A stretch of 64,000 bases of DNA, taken from Stieleria tagensis. GTDB taxonomy: Bacteria; Planctomycetota; Planctomycetia; Pirellulales; Pirellulaceae. Below, piece after piece: positions 27,393 to 36,438 of this stretch (position 1 is its first letter; every line of letters starts with the position of its first letter). Below the pieces are notes generated by a model. The model ran no database searches. It saw only the letters and a list, made by a program, of their open reading frames with translations, and was not told the DNA's origin. The position numbers and the translations under genes were made by a program. Location of the stretch: assembly GCF_024129865.1 (NCBI RefSeq), contig NZ_JAMYFE010000044.1, positions 83,911 through 147,910 of the forward strand, in the 5' to 3' direction.

Positions 27393-30233
27393 CTACTGAT
27401 CGCCGGCATCACCCTTGGCTTCAGGCTGCGCATCGGATGTCGCTGCGAAATCTCCAGCAATCGACATCACCAGTTTGTCCCAGTCAATGTATTTGGCGAT
27501 CGCCGCATTGACGCTTTCGACCGTTGCGGATTCGATCTGTTCAGCGTGCTGCTGAGCATACTCCATGGTGCGATCCAGGAACATTGTCTGCAACAATTCA
27601 CTTGCCAACGACGAATCACTGGAGCGACGCACACGTTCGGCTTGCAGATAGGACTGCTTTGCCTTTTCAAGTTCCTCGGCGGTCACACCGTCGCTGCAAA
27701 GTCTTTCGACTTCTTCGCGGATCACTTCGATCAAACGATCTTTGTTTTCCGGATTGGTGATCGCATAGATCGACAAATCAACGCGATCGTCTTTCGCACG
27801 TGCGCTCAAACTGCTACGGACGGTGTACGACAGCCCTTCCTGTTGACGCACTCGATCACCCAAGCGGCTGCTGAGCGCACCGCCACCTAAAATGAAATTG
27901 CCGAGGACCAACGATGCGTATTCGGGATCGGTATCCGCCAGATCCATCTGTGCCGACGAATAGAAGAACGCGTTGGCCTTATCAGGGGTTTCGATCGTTG
28001 ACAGGCCGCCGGCCGCCGCTGTGTTGGCTGGACGGTCGATACGAACATAGGCCACGTCCGTTGTCCAATCAGCCAGGATCTGTTGCACCTCTGACTTGAC
28101 TTCGTCGATATCAAAATCGCCAACGATCGCCAGTTCACCTAAATCCGCTGACAGGAGGTCGTTGTACAGTGATTTAATTTGGTCTGCGGTGACCGCTTCA
28201 TACATCTGAATCTCTTCGTCAAGCGTCATGACATAACGAATGTCGTCTTTGCCATACGGCGAAATGCCCCGACGTACCGCTCGAACGGCTCGTGACGTCG
28301 GTTCGTTGGCATTCTGCTGCAAACTGGTGATGACCTGGCGTTTGATGACATCCAGTTCGTCGGCACTCAGCCGCGGATGCCGCAGCACATCGCCGATCAA
28401 CTGAATGACTTGCGCCAGAAACTCGCGTTTTGTTTTGACTTCGATCTGCATCAATCCTGGCGTGCTATTGATTTGCATTTCAGCCCGCAGTCGCGTCAAT
28501 TCATCCTGCAACGCTTGATAGTCCAGTGTTTCAGTACCGCGCACCATTAAGGCGCCCAGTAGTTCGACCGCACCCAGTCGCTGAATCATCGTTTCTGCCG
28601 TGCCGAAACGCAGCGTCAACACCAGTGAGACCGAACCGCCGCGAGTCTGTTTTGGCAACACAGCGTACTGCACGCCATCGGTCAGTTCCCCTCGCTCGGT
28701 GCGCTGCTCGATTTTGATCGGATCTGGATCGAATTGTTCCCCGGCCTGGATGACTTCACGGCCTTTGTATCCGTCCAGTTTCGCAATCAAATCGGGCGAT
28801 TCGGGAATCGAAACTCGCTCGGCTGATTCGCTGGGGATAAACAGCCCAACCGTTCGGTTGTTTTGAACCAAGTACTTGTCGGCGACTGCTTGAACTTTTT
28901 CGGCGTTCAATTCTTCGACAATGTCACGGAATAGGAAATACAGACGCCAGTCGCCTTGGGCGGCCCATTCGCTAAGCGACACGGCCAACTGATCGGTATT
29001 GGATGCTTCCAGTTCTCGCTGTTTCAGAATTTGTTGCTTGGCCCGCTCCACCTCCTGTTCCGTGATCGGTTTCGTTTTGAACGAATCCTCCAGGATCTCG
29101 ACCAATTTCGCACGCGCTTCTTCGATCGAGTGGTCTTCGGGGACCTCGGCGATCGACATCAACAATCCCGGTTCGGCAAATGCAAACGCGAGTGCGTAAA
29201 CATTGCTGGCTATTTTGGTTTCGACCATTTCTTGATACAGCCGCCCACTCGGTTCATCACCCAACACGATCGACAGTGCTTTCACCGCAGCGAATTCAGG
29301 GTGGCTGCCCGATGGGACGTGGTACGCAGCGCCGACCAATTGGACATCGCCGACGCGACGTAGCACGACGGTTCGCTCGCCGTCCTGGGGTGGTTCGACC
29401 GTGTACGTGGGGTCGATCGGGGTATCCGGCGATTGCAGTCCGCCAAAGGTTTCGCCGATCATCTCCATCGCGCTCTGCTGGTCAAACTTGCCAGCAACGA
29501 TCAATAGGATGTTATCGGGTCGATAATACTTGCGATAAAAACGCCGCAGACTAACCACTGGCACACGTTCAATGTCACTGCGGTTGCCGATCGTCGAATG
29601 ACCGTAGTTGTGCCATTCATAGGCCGCTGATTGCATCCGCTGCATCATCACGCGAAACGGAGAATTCTCGCCGCGTTCGAATTCGTTGCGAACCACCGTC
29701 ATTTCGCTTTCCAGGTCTTCCCCTTTGATAAAGCTATTGAGCAAGCGATCGGATTCCAGTTCCAGCGCAAATCGAAGATTGTCGTCACTCGCAGGCAGGG
29801 TTTCGTAGTAATTCGTTCGATCGACCCACGTCGTGCCGTTAAACCGGGCACCGCGGTCTTGCAGGTCTTTCGGAATCGCCGGGTGTGCGGGCGTGCCTTT
29901 AAACAACATGTGTTCCAACAGGTGAGCCATCCCGGCTTCGCCGTAGCCCTCATGCCGCGAGCCGACGAAGACGGTCATGTTGACCGTCACCACTTCCTTG
30001 CTTTCGTCTGGGAACAGCAAAACCCGAACACCGTTGTCGAGTTTGTATTCCGAGATCCCTTCAATTTCATTGACTTTCATCAGCTTGCTAGGTGAGTTGT
30101 CACCCGCTTCGACATCGGTTGTGTTTTCGGGCTTTGCATCCGTCGTTTCTTGAGCGACTGCAAAGGGGGGCGTGGCGATCATCAGTGACGCCAAAAGCGC
30201 CACGACCGCGTAACAAGTTCGCTTCACTTTCAA
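27393..30233 (-). CDS. M16 family zinc protease (pitrilysin/insulinase-like), secreted
   Basis: The 946-residue protein has a signal peptide (residues 1 to about 27, ending PPFAVAQE) and two M16 halves. The first half carries the inverted zinc motif HLLEHMLFKG (HxxEH near residues 103-107) and the downstream Glu in LESDRLLNSFIKGEDLESEM. A conserved RxxxxxYxPDN-type segment is FYRKYYRPDNILLIVAG. The second half (about residue 500 onward) lacks an HxxEH and is the structural partner. It includes FILGGGALSSRLGDRVRQQE and GLSYTVRSS. It probably degrades peptides in the periplasm. It is monocistronic and divergent from the Rieske gene. Confidence 0.93.
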   Translation of the reverse strand: MKVKRTCYAVVALLASLMIATPPFAVAQETTDAKPENTTDVEAGDNSPSKLMKVNEIEGISEYKLDNGVRVLLFPDESKEVVTVNMTVFVGSRHEGYGEAGMAHLLEHMLFKGTPAHPAIPKDLQDRGARFNGTTWVDRTNYYETLPASDDNLRFALELESDRLLNSFIKGEDLESEMTVVRNEFERGENSPFRVMMQRMQSAAYEWHNYGHSTIGNRSDIERVPVVSLRRFYRKYYRPDNILLIVAGKFDQQSAMEMIGETFGGLQSPDTPIDPTYTVEPPQDGERTVVLRRVGDVQLVGAAYHVPSGSHPEFAAVKALSIVLGDEPSGRLYQEMVETKIASNVYALAFAFAEPGLLMSIAEVPEDHSIEEARAKLVEILEDSFKTKPITEQEVERAKQQILKQRELEASNTDQLAVSLSEWAAQGDWRLYFLFRDIVEELNAEKVQAVADKYLVQNNRTVGLFIPSESAERVSIPESPDLIAKLDGYKGREVIQAGEQFDPDPIKIEQRTERGELTDGVQYAVLPKQTRGGSVSLVLTLRFGTAETMIQRLGAVELLGALMVRGTETLDYQALQDELTRLRAEMQINSTPGLMQIEVKTKREFLAQVIQLIGDVLRHPRLSADELDVIKRQVITSLQQNANEPTSRAVRAVRRGISPYGKDDIRYVMTLDEEIQMYEAVTADQIKSLYNDLLSADLGELAIVGDFDIDEVKSEVQQILADWTTDVAYVRIDRPANTAAAGGLSTIETPDKANAFFYSSAQMDLADTDPEYASLVLGNFILGGGALSSRLGDRVRQQEGLSYTVRSSLSARAKDDRVDLSIYAITNPENKDRLIEVIREEVERLCSDGVTAEELEKAKQSYLQAERVRRSSDSSLASELLQTMFLDRTMEYAQQHAEQIESATVESVNAAIAKYIDWDKLVMSIAGDFAATSDAQPEAKGDAGDQ

Positions 30234-30345
30234 ACTCCGTCTTTTCCAGTTTTTTGATATTCTGGTCGCTAGGCATTTGCGGAAACCAATCCACGTTTAA
30301 CGCATTGTATCGCACTGACTGCTACGACATAGCTGGGGCAAAGCC

Positions 30346-30687
30346 ATGGATTCTCAATCGCACACAACCTGGATCGACGTTGCTGATGCCGCGGAAATTC
30401 CGGACGGCTGTGCCAAGGAAGTCGTCGTCGGCCAATGGGTGATCGCGGTTTTTTGCGACGGAGACGATTATTATGCGATCGACGGAATGTGCGCCCATCA
30501 AGGCGGACCGATTGCAAAAGGCCAATTGTCGAAAACCGATCGCGGTCTGACCTGCGTGACCTGTCCTTGGCACGGCTGGCAATATGAACTGGCCACGGGC
30601 ATTCAAACGGTGAATCATCAACCCCTGCAACGTGTCTTTCCCGTGCGCCGCAGCGGCGACCGAATTGAAATCCGTGTCGACGAGTGA
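30346..30687 (+). CDS. Small Rieske [2Fe-2S] protein
   Basis: This 113-residue cytosolic protein has a complete Rieske cluster site. Cys49-x-His51 lies in MCAHQGGPIAKG, and Cys73-x2-His76 lies in CPWHGWQYELATG. It has no membrane anchor and no catalytic domain, like the ferredoxin components of aromatic-ring dioxygenases or the NirD small subunit of nitrite reductase. No partner oxygenase or reductase lies nearby, so its electron-transfer partner is unknown. Its 3' end lies five bases from the convergent EEP gene. Confidence 0.93.
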   Translation: MDSQSHTTWIDVADAAEIPDGCAKEVVVGQWVIAVFCDGDDYYAIDGMCAHQGGPIAKGQLSKTDRGLTCVTCPWHGWQYELATGIQTVNHQPLQRVFPVRRSGDRIEIRVDE

Positions 30688-30692
30688 TCCGA

Positions 30693-31742
30693 TCAGCGGA
30701 GACTGCCGCGAGAGTCGCTCCTGAATTGCGCCGCTGACAGACTCAAATCCACCGTCACACTGCGATGGTCTGATCCGACATCCGATCCGACCTGATACCA
30801 CCGACAATGCATCGATGGATCAATCAACACATGGTCCAGTGCCAACCCGAATGGGAATGCCCCGCCGCGGGCATACCACGTCGGCTGGATCCCCAGTCCA
30901 CGCCTGGCGCGAATCAACCCGGATCGGCGTTCGAACTCAGCAAAGATCGGTGACCAGGGGGTCAGGTTCAAATCGCCCATCACGACTGTCGGAATCTTCC
31001 GTTGGTCCGTTTGATAATCGGCCACACGCTGGGCCAATTGCCTCAGATGCTCATTGCGAGAGAGAAACTGCCGCGAACCCATCGGTGGCAGCGGGTGAGT
31101 GGCGATGACACGAACGCCTTGGCAAGTCGCTTCGATTGAATCAATGGATTCGTTCAGTTGAAACACACGCGCCGATGCGAGCGGCGATTTACTATACAGC
31201 CCCATTCCAAAATTGCCCAAGTCTTGTGGACGCAAAAGGGAATACGGATAGCGGTCGCCGATCCGCTGCTCCAACGCTATCTGCAGCGACGAACTCAACT
31301 CGATCACCGCGACCACGTCGGCATCCAATTCGACGATGTGCGCTGCGATCCGATCGTGATCGGAGTTTGATGTCAACACATTGATGGTCATCAAACGCAG
31401 AGGTGACGCCTCGGTCGCTTCGCCGGGTGACGACGGCGGTGACAATTGCGGCGCCATGATCAGCAAATGGATCAGTGCAAGCCCTGCGGTGAGTGCGGCC
31501 AAGCGAAATTGTTGGGCGATCAAACAGGCCAACAGGGTGCCGGAGATCCCAATCATCACTTGGATGCGAAGATTGGCAACCAAGTCGGCGGCCCAGTGGT
31601 AGCGAGCCAGAAAACAAGATGCGGTCAACAGAATTGCGCCCAGACTGCCCAACCGAGCCAGCGTGGTGAACGCCCATCGCACTGGACCACGTGGCTCGGC
31701 GACCGGTGCCGGCAAATCGGAATTGTCGTCACGAGTCTGCAT
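30693..31742 (-). CDS. Membrane-anchored endonuclease/exonuclease/phosphatase family protein
   Basis: The 349-residue protein begins with three hydrophobic segments (about residues 27-105), followed by an EEP domain. The EEP motifs are MTINVLTSN, DADVVAVIELS (catalytic Glu), VMGDLNLTPWSP (Asp/Asn pair), ALDHVLIDP and GSDHRSVTVDL (catalytic Asp-His). All active-site residues are present. The domain presumably lies outside the cytoplasm, acting on phosphodiesters or phosphate monoesters. It starts 50 bases downstream of the M50/HlyD gene, so it may belong to the export operon. Confidence 0.9.
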   Translation of the reverse strand: MQTRDDNSDLPAPVAEPRGPVRWAFTTLARLGSLGAILLTASCFLARYHWAADLVANLRIQVMIGISGTLLACLIAQQFRLAALTAGLALIHLLIMAPQLSPPSSPGEATEASPLRLMTINVLTSNSDHDRIAAHIVELDADVVAVIELSSSLQIALEQRIGDRYPYSLLRPQDLGNFGMGLYSKSPLASARVFQLNESIDSIEATCQGVRVIATHPLPPMGSRQFLSRNEHLRQLAQRVADYQTDQRKIPTVVMGDLNLTPWSPIFAEFERRSGLIRARRGLGIQPTWYARGGAFPFGLALDHVLIDPSMHCRWYQVGSDVGSDHRSVTVDLSLSAAQFRSDSRGSLR

Positions 31743-31792
31743 GAGCCGTTTTCCCTGTTAGACGCTGTAACGAAGACACCCCCGGTGATCAC

Positions 31793-34006
31793 TTAGTTGT
31801 TTTCGCGAACATGGTCCCAGATGCGCGAGATCAACGTGCGGTCGTCTGGGATGGTGAGCCGTCCGATTTGACCCGACTGGACTTTCAAACTGGTCAAGAC
31901 GTCCAATGGTAACACTGACTGCAACTGCGGATGCACTAATGTTTGTGTGTGAGCGGCTCCAATCGACTGAACGGCTAACGGTCCTCCCACGGTCGCGGCC
32001 AGGGCGGGGTGAGGAATCTGGCGACTCGCCGACGGCTGGACATCGACCAGCGGGGTTTCAATTGCCACACCGCCACGCAGCCGGATATTGGCTGTGTGCC
32101 CACCCAACGCTGCCGTTTGGTAGGCCAACAGATTGTCTTCGGCCACCAACGCCAACAACTCTTTTTCCTGCGGATCCGACACTCGCAATAGTTCTTGACC
32201 GCCCGCGACGTAGCTGCCCAACAGTCGATCGGTCGCGGGACTGGTGATCCGCCCGTCACGTTGGGCAATGATTCGTAGACTTTCGATCTGCTGTTCTAGC
32301 TCGGCTAATTTGCGATCAAGACTATCGGCCTGATCTTGTGCGATCCGCGACACCGCAATCTCGCCACGCCGACGATGCTGGATGGCTTTGGCCAATGCCA
32401 CCTCGCGCTGGTCCAACCACTGTTCGCGGGTGATGATCAATTCTGGTTGATCCAGTTCCATCAATAGTGTTCCACGTCTGACTCGGTCGCCACAACGGAC
32501 AAACACGCCGCTGACAAAGGCGGCAACGGGAGCGCGGGCGATTTGTTCGTCTTGGTAACGAACCACGACAGGCACACGCCTGGAAAAGGGTGACGTGTGC
32601 AAACAGGCAAACTGGACCGCCATGCAGATTAGGCTGCTATAGGCGATCAATCGACGTTGATAGACGTTCAGAATCCAGCCTTCGGGCGGCTGAATGGTCC
32701 AAATCTTGTGTGCCCAGCGCACCAGCGGCAGCAGCCCCCACAGCAACGCGGCGACCACAGCGATGACGATCCCCAAACCTTTGGCCCAGCTGGTAATCGC
32801 AATCACCAATCCGGTCATCCAAACGATCTGAAAAATCACCGAGCAAAACGCATGCAACAGGGCTGCATCACGTCGCCAGCCGGCCAATGCACTGGCTGGG
32901 ATCGGCAGCCCGAACAACACCCGTTCGATCACAGCGATCAGTCGACGGCGTCCCTGGGCACGCAGGTTCGGGATCTCCAACAGATCGCTTAGCACGTAGT
33001 AGCCGTCCAAACGCAACAACGGGTTGGCGTTGACCAACAATGTTGCGGGCCCGGCGACCAAAAAAATCTGTGCCGCTAAATGTTTGGTCATGCCGATCGG
33101 GCTGAGCCACCAGACCCAAGCCGCGATCGCGCCGATTCCCAATTCCAGATAAACACCGGCCAACGCGATTTGAATCCGATCGCGGCGGCGAATCAATTTC
33201 CAAGCATCGGTAACGTCAACGTAGGCCAGGGGCGCAAATAGAAAGAACATGATTCCCATCGGGCCGACACGCACACCATGCCGCTTTGCGCAAATCGCGT
33301 GCCCACATTCGTGCACGACTTTCAACAGGCACCAGATCACCGCCAGCACGATCCACATTTGCTGGTCAAAAACCCGACGGATCTCACTGGAAAATAAATC
33401 CGCATGGTCCCAAACGATTGCGATGCCGCTGGCAACCAGCACGGTCCAAACCAACATCGCCAACCGTGAGAATAAAACGCTGCAACTAGGCAACAGTCGT
33501 GTTGCCACTCGATCGCCATCGACCAAAGGCAGTCGCTGTGACAGCAGACCACTGCCGAAGCGGATCCATCGACTAATCAACGACGGTTGACCGGTGCCAG
33601 TTACCCGCTGCTGCGGCTCGGCGGGTAAACAGTCCGCTTGCTCCACCACAGCATTCGTAGCGTCGTCGTCGGTTGGCGCATCATCAGCCACCAAGACCGC
33701 CGCCAGATGGTGTTTGGTCAATTCTTGGGCAAATGCCAGCACATCGGTCGCCGTCCAGTGGCCGCCATCACGTTCAAGCTGTCGATGGATTTCAGCCAAA
33801 CTGCGGTGGCCATCCATCCATTGGATGCAATGAAATTCCTGGGGTCCGAATCGGTAAAACCGACCGGTTCGCGGATCCTTGGCGACGTACCCGACCGTGG
33901 CGCCGCTACCACTGGCGGTGAATTCCAGCGTTGCTTCGCCGACGACGATGGTCGCCATCGGATCTGTGCCGGTCGGTTGCGATTCGAGATGACTAGGATC
34001 GATCAT
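31793..34006 (-). CDS. M50-type membrane metalloprotease / HlyD-like hybrid
   Basis: The 737-residue protein has an N-terminal PqqD/HlyD-associated region (YVAKDPRTGRFYRFGPQEFH, HRSLAEIHRQLE). A multi-pass M50 core follows, with zinc motif HECGH at residues 231-235 (VVHECGHAICAKRHGV) and the third ligand region NANPLLRLDGYYVLSDLLE. After more TM segments comes a periplasmic HlyD-like tail (VPVVVRYQDEQIARAPVAAF, a coiled coil around QIESLRIIAQRDGRI, then SYVAGGQELLRVSD). Such hybrids sit with RND-type adaptors in planctomycetes and others. A protease role is inferred from the intact HExxH-type motif. It starts nine bases after the adaptor gene. Confidence 0.86.
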   Translation of the reverse strand: MIDPSHLESQPTGTDPMATIVVGEATLEFTASGSGATVGYVAKDPRTGRFYRFGPQEFHCIQWMDGHRSLAEIHRQLERDGGHWTATDVLAFAQELTKHHLAAVLVADDAPTDDDATNAVVEQADCLPAEPQQRVTGTGQPSLISRWIRFGSGLLSQRLPLVDGDRVATRLLPSCSVLFSRLAMLVWTVLVASGIAIVWDHADLFSSEIRRVFDQQMWIVLAVIWCLLKVVHECGHAICAKRHGVRVGPMGIMFFLFAPLAYVDVTDAWKLIRRRDRIQIALAGVYLELGIGAIAAWVWWLSPIGMTKHLAAQIFLVAGPATLLVNANPLLRLDGYYVLSDLLEIPNLRAQGRRRLIAVIERVLFGLPIPASALAGWRRDAALLHAFCSVIFQIVWMTGLVIAITSWAKGLGIVIAVVAALLWGLLPLVRWAHKIWTIQPPEGWILNVYQRRLIAYSSLICMAVQFACLHTSPFSRRVPVVVRYQDEQIARAPVAAFVSGVFVRCGDRVRRGTLLMELDQPELIITREQWLDQREVALAKAIQHRRRGEIAVSRIAQDQADSLDRKLAELEQQIESLRIIAQRDGRITSPATDRLLGSYVAGGQELLRVSDPQEKELLALVAEDNLLAYQTAALGGHTANIRLRGGVAIETPLVDVQPSASRQIPHPALAATVGGPLAVQSIGAAHTQTLVHPQLQSVLPLDVLTSLKVQSGQIGRLTIPDDRTLISRIWDHVRENN

Positions 34007-34015
34007 GTTGCGCCA

Positions 34016-35452
34016 CTAGTACCCAACCCACCACAGAGTTTTTTCCCATCCGCTGCGCAATATCGACCAAACCCACGGACGCAGTGGACCATAGGCGATC
34101 GCATCGCCACGCATTCCGGGCCGCAGAGAACCAGCGGGATTGTTAACATTGATCTGGGCGACAAACACATTCTGGTCGTCCCGCAATTCAGCCGCCGGAT
34201 AGATGCCGTTGATCGGTAACTCGATCACTTCGCCGTCACCGGCGGCCAACCGCACGCGCGCCAGCGTACCTTTATCGACATAGCCGATTTCGTATTCGGG
34301 GATTTCCAGTTCGATCACCATCTGATCCAGCGGCGCGACCTCCACAATCGATTGCCCCATTTCCAACGGCGCGCCGATCGAGCGATTGAGATCGCCGGAA
34401 ACAACGACCCCGTCGATCGGGCTGGTGACCGTCAGCCGTTCCAGCCGATCGGTCAGTAGATCACGTTGGCGGCTCAGTTCACGCGTTCGCAGTTGCGCCT
34501 GCTGGGCTTCTGCGACGCGTCCGGCGACCATCGCAATGTCGCGTTCTTTTTGGACTTGGGCGATCTGTGCATCGATCGACTCCCGTTCCAATCGCAACGG
34601 GCGGCCATCCAATTCGATCAGTGCGTCACCGGATTCAACGGAATCGCCGGGATGGACATGGGCCGATTCCAAGGTGGCTGCGAACGGCACCGCGACGACC
34701 CGCGATTGACTGGGGCGAACCACAGAGGTGCAGCGGACGCGATAGGACACGGGCCAAATGACAACCAGGACCAGAAACAAACTTGCCAACGTCGCATAGA
34801 CACGCGTGCTGGCGCCATAATTGGAAATCCAACGCGACAGTTGAAAGAACAGACCACCACTGCGCTGCCACAGAACCGCGCGCAATGCCGGCAGCCCGCG
34901 ACGCAGCCAAATGCGATCGCTATGCGTCAGATCAACGCCATCAATCCACAACACACAGCGGCCCAGTCCGTGTTCGTCATCGATGTTCAACCGGAGCGGT
35001 CCGATTTGACCATCCAACGACTGTGGCGCCGGATCACCCGGTAAAGCAGGCCGAGTCGGTAGCGGCGCAGCGTCTTCGTCCCAACCCGCCGCAGCGCTGC
35101 GGAACAGATCACTGGCCGGTCCCAGCCATCCCAATTGACTATCAAAGAAACGTCTTAGACGCGTCGTGCCTAATCCACACCGCACCTTGCTGGCGGGGAA
35201 CTCAACGGTCAGCTGTTTGACCAATGCGACCACCGCATCCTGGCGATTGCCGGACCGCGCGACGGATTCCACCAATGTCAACGCCTTGGCCCAGTCCGTC
35301 TGGGCAATTCCCTGAGGCCGTTGCTGAGGATCTCGCCGCGCTTTCGCAGTGCCGCGTGGCGCGCGCGAAACGGCCTTCACCGGAGTGCTTGCATCGGCGG
35401 TTGCCCCAATGGGTCGGGCAGAATTCGATTCAGGCAGATTTCTCTGGCTCAT
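34016..35452 (-). CDS. HlyD-family membrane fusion protein with long N-terminal domain
   Basis: The 478-residue adaptor has a soluble N-terminal region of about 200 residues that looks GAF-like (VESVARSGNRQDAVVALVKQ, FPASKVRCGLGT; tentative). One TM helix (LASLFLVLVVIWPVSYRV) follows. The HlyD body comprises a lipoyl half-motif (AATLESAHVHPGDSVESGDA), a coiled coil (QKERDIAMVAGRVAEAQQAQ) and the second half (TVTSPIDGVVVSGDLNRSIG). I chose the ATG at 35452, which overlaps the upstream gene's stop (ATGA); the frame continues upstream to 35572. It should bridge an inner-membrane component to the TolC-like protein encoded upstream. Confidence 0.88.
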   Translation of the reverse strand: MSQRNLPESNSARPIGATADASTPVKAVSRAPRGTAKARRDPQQRPQGIAQTDWAKALTLVESVARSGNRQDAVVALVKQLTVEFPASKVRCGLGTTRLRRFFDSQLGWLGPASDLFRSAAAGWDEDAAPLPTRPALPGDPAPQSLDGQIGPLRLNIDDEHGLGRCVLWIDGVDLTHSDRIWLRRGLPALRAVLWQRSGGLFFQLSRWISNYGASTRVYATLASLFLVLVVIWPVSYRVRCTSVVRPSQSRVVAVPFAATLESAHVHPGDSVESGDALIELDGRPLRLERESIDAQIAQVQKERDIAMVAGRVAEAQQAQLRTRELSRQRDLLTDRLERLTVTSPIDGVVVSGDLNRSIGAPLEMGQSIVEVAPLDQMVIELEIPEYEIGYVDKGTLARVRLAAGDGEVIELPINGIYPAAELRDDQNVFVAQINVNNPAGSLRPGMRGDAIAYGPLRPWVWSILRSGWEKTLWWVGY

Positions 35453-36438
35453 TGGACCGCCGTTTCCCATGGAGATTTTATCGGGACAGTCCGTTTGACC
35501 ATCGACGGCGAAGGCATGCGACGAGGCATTCGCTTGGCGGCAGCCTGTGTTTGATCGGGTTTCATTTGGCAACGGTCGCCAGCACGCAATTGCCCGTTGG
35601 GATTTTCAATCAACACTTTCACTTTGATCGTACCGCTTTCCCCATCGATGTCCGGTGCGATCGAGTCGACCGTCGCGGAGACACTTTTCGAGGCGCTCAT
35701 CAGAAAAACGGATACCTTGCCGCCGACTTGAAACACCGCGATGTCTTCGACGGGAACATTGAACACGCCATACAACTGATCGAGCACGACCAGCCGAATC
35801 ACAGCCGGATCAGCCGGGGTGATGTATTCCCCGGGAGCTCGGAAAATTTCTGCGACCACCCCCTCCATGGGCGCTCGGATTTTGCGCCGCTGCAATTGCA
35901 ATTGATAGCGAGACAGTTCCAGACCGCGGAGTTTGTCTTGTTCCTTGGCCGACAACTCGCGTGCCATAGCAATTTCCCAATCGGCCAACGCGCGTTTGAG
36001 CTCGTCCGGCCGAGCCACCTGTCGGTCGGCAAGCGTTTGCAACTGGTCCAATCGCAATTTCATCAAACGGGTTTCGGCTTGCGCGGCGTCGATTTCACCA
36101 TGCATCTGCGCTCGCCACTGGGCGGTCGCGACCGCTTCAATCTGCATGCCGTCTTCCAATTTCGCGATCACGTCGCCACTGGCCACACGGTCGCCTACCG
36201 AAACATTGACTTCCTCGAGTCGCCCGATCTCTGTCGCTGCGACCAAGACGTCATACTTTGGCGTCGTAAATCCTTCGAAGTCCATTGAAACGGTGGTTCG
36301 ATGCAGTCGCGAGGTTGATGACGTGGGCGCGCGATCCTGGGCCGACAGCAATGTCGGAGTGGAAAGCAGCACGCAAATCGCCCATTGCAGTAGCCCAGGT
36401 CGTCGCCGCATCATCGTCAGTTGGTTTGGAGTCATCAT
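35449..36438 (-). CDS. HlyD-family periplasmic adaptor protein
   Basis: The 329-residue protein has a signal peptide (WAICVLLSTPTLLSAQDRA). Its RND-type adaptor body has lipoyl half-motif EVNVSVGDRVASGDVIAKLE near residue 75. An alpha-helical hairpin covers about 95-170 (KLRLDQLQTLADRQVARPDE), followed by IRAPMEGVVAEIFRAPGEYI and a beta-barrel segment. It lies between the TolC gene (4-base overlap) and the larger HlyD gene (4-base overlap). No AcrB-like RND pump or ABC ATPase is encoded in the operon. Confidence 0.9.
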   Translation of the reverse strand: MMTPNQLTMMRRRPGLLQWAICVLLSTPTLLSAQDRAPTSSTSRLHRTTVSMDFEGFTTPKYDVLVAATEIGRLEEVNVSVGDRVASGDVIAKLEDGMQIEAVATAQWRAQMHGEIDAAQAETRLMKLRLDQLQTLADRQVARPDELKRALADWEIAMARELSAKEQDKLRGLELSRYQLQLQRRKIRAPMEGVVAEIFRAPGEYITPADPAVIRLVVLDQLYGVFNVPVEDIAVFQVGGKVSVFLMSASKSVSATVDSIAPDIDGESGTIKVKVLIENPNGQLRAGDRCQMKPDQTQAAAKRMPRRMPSPSMVKRTVPIKSPWETAVQ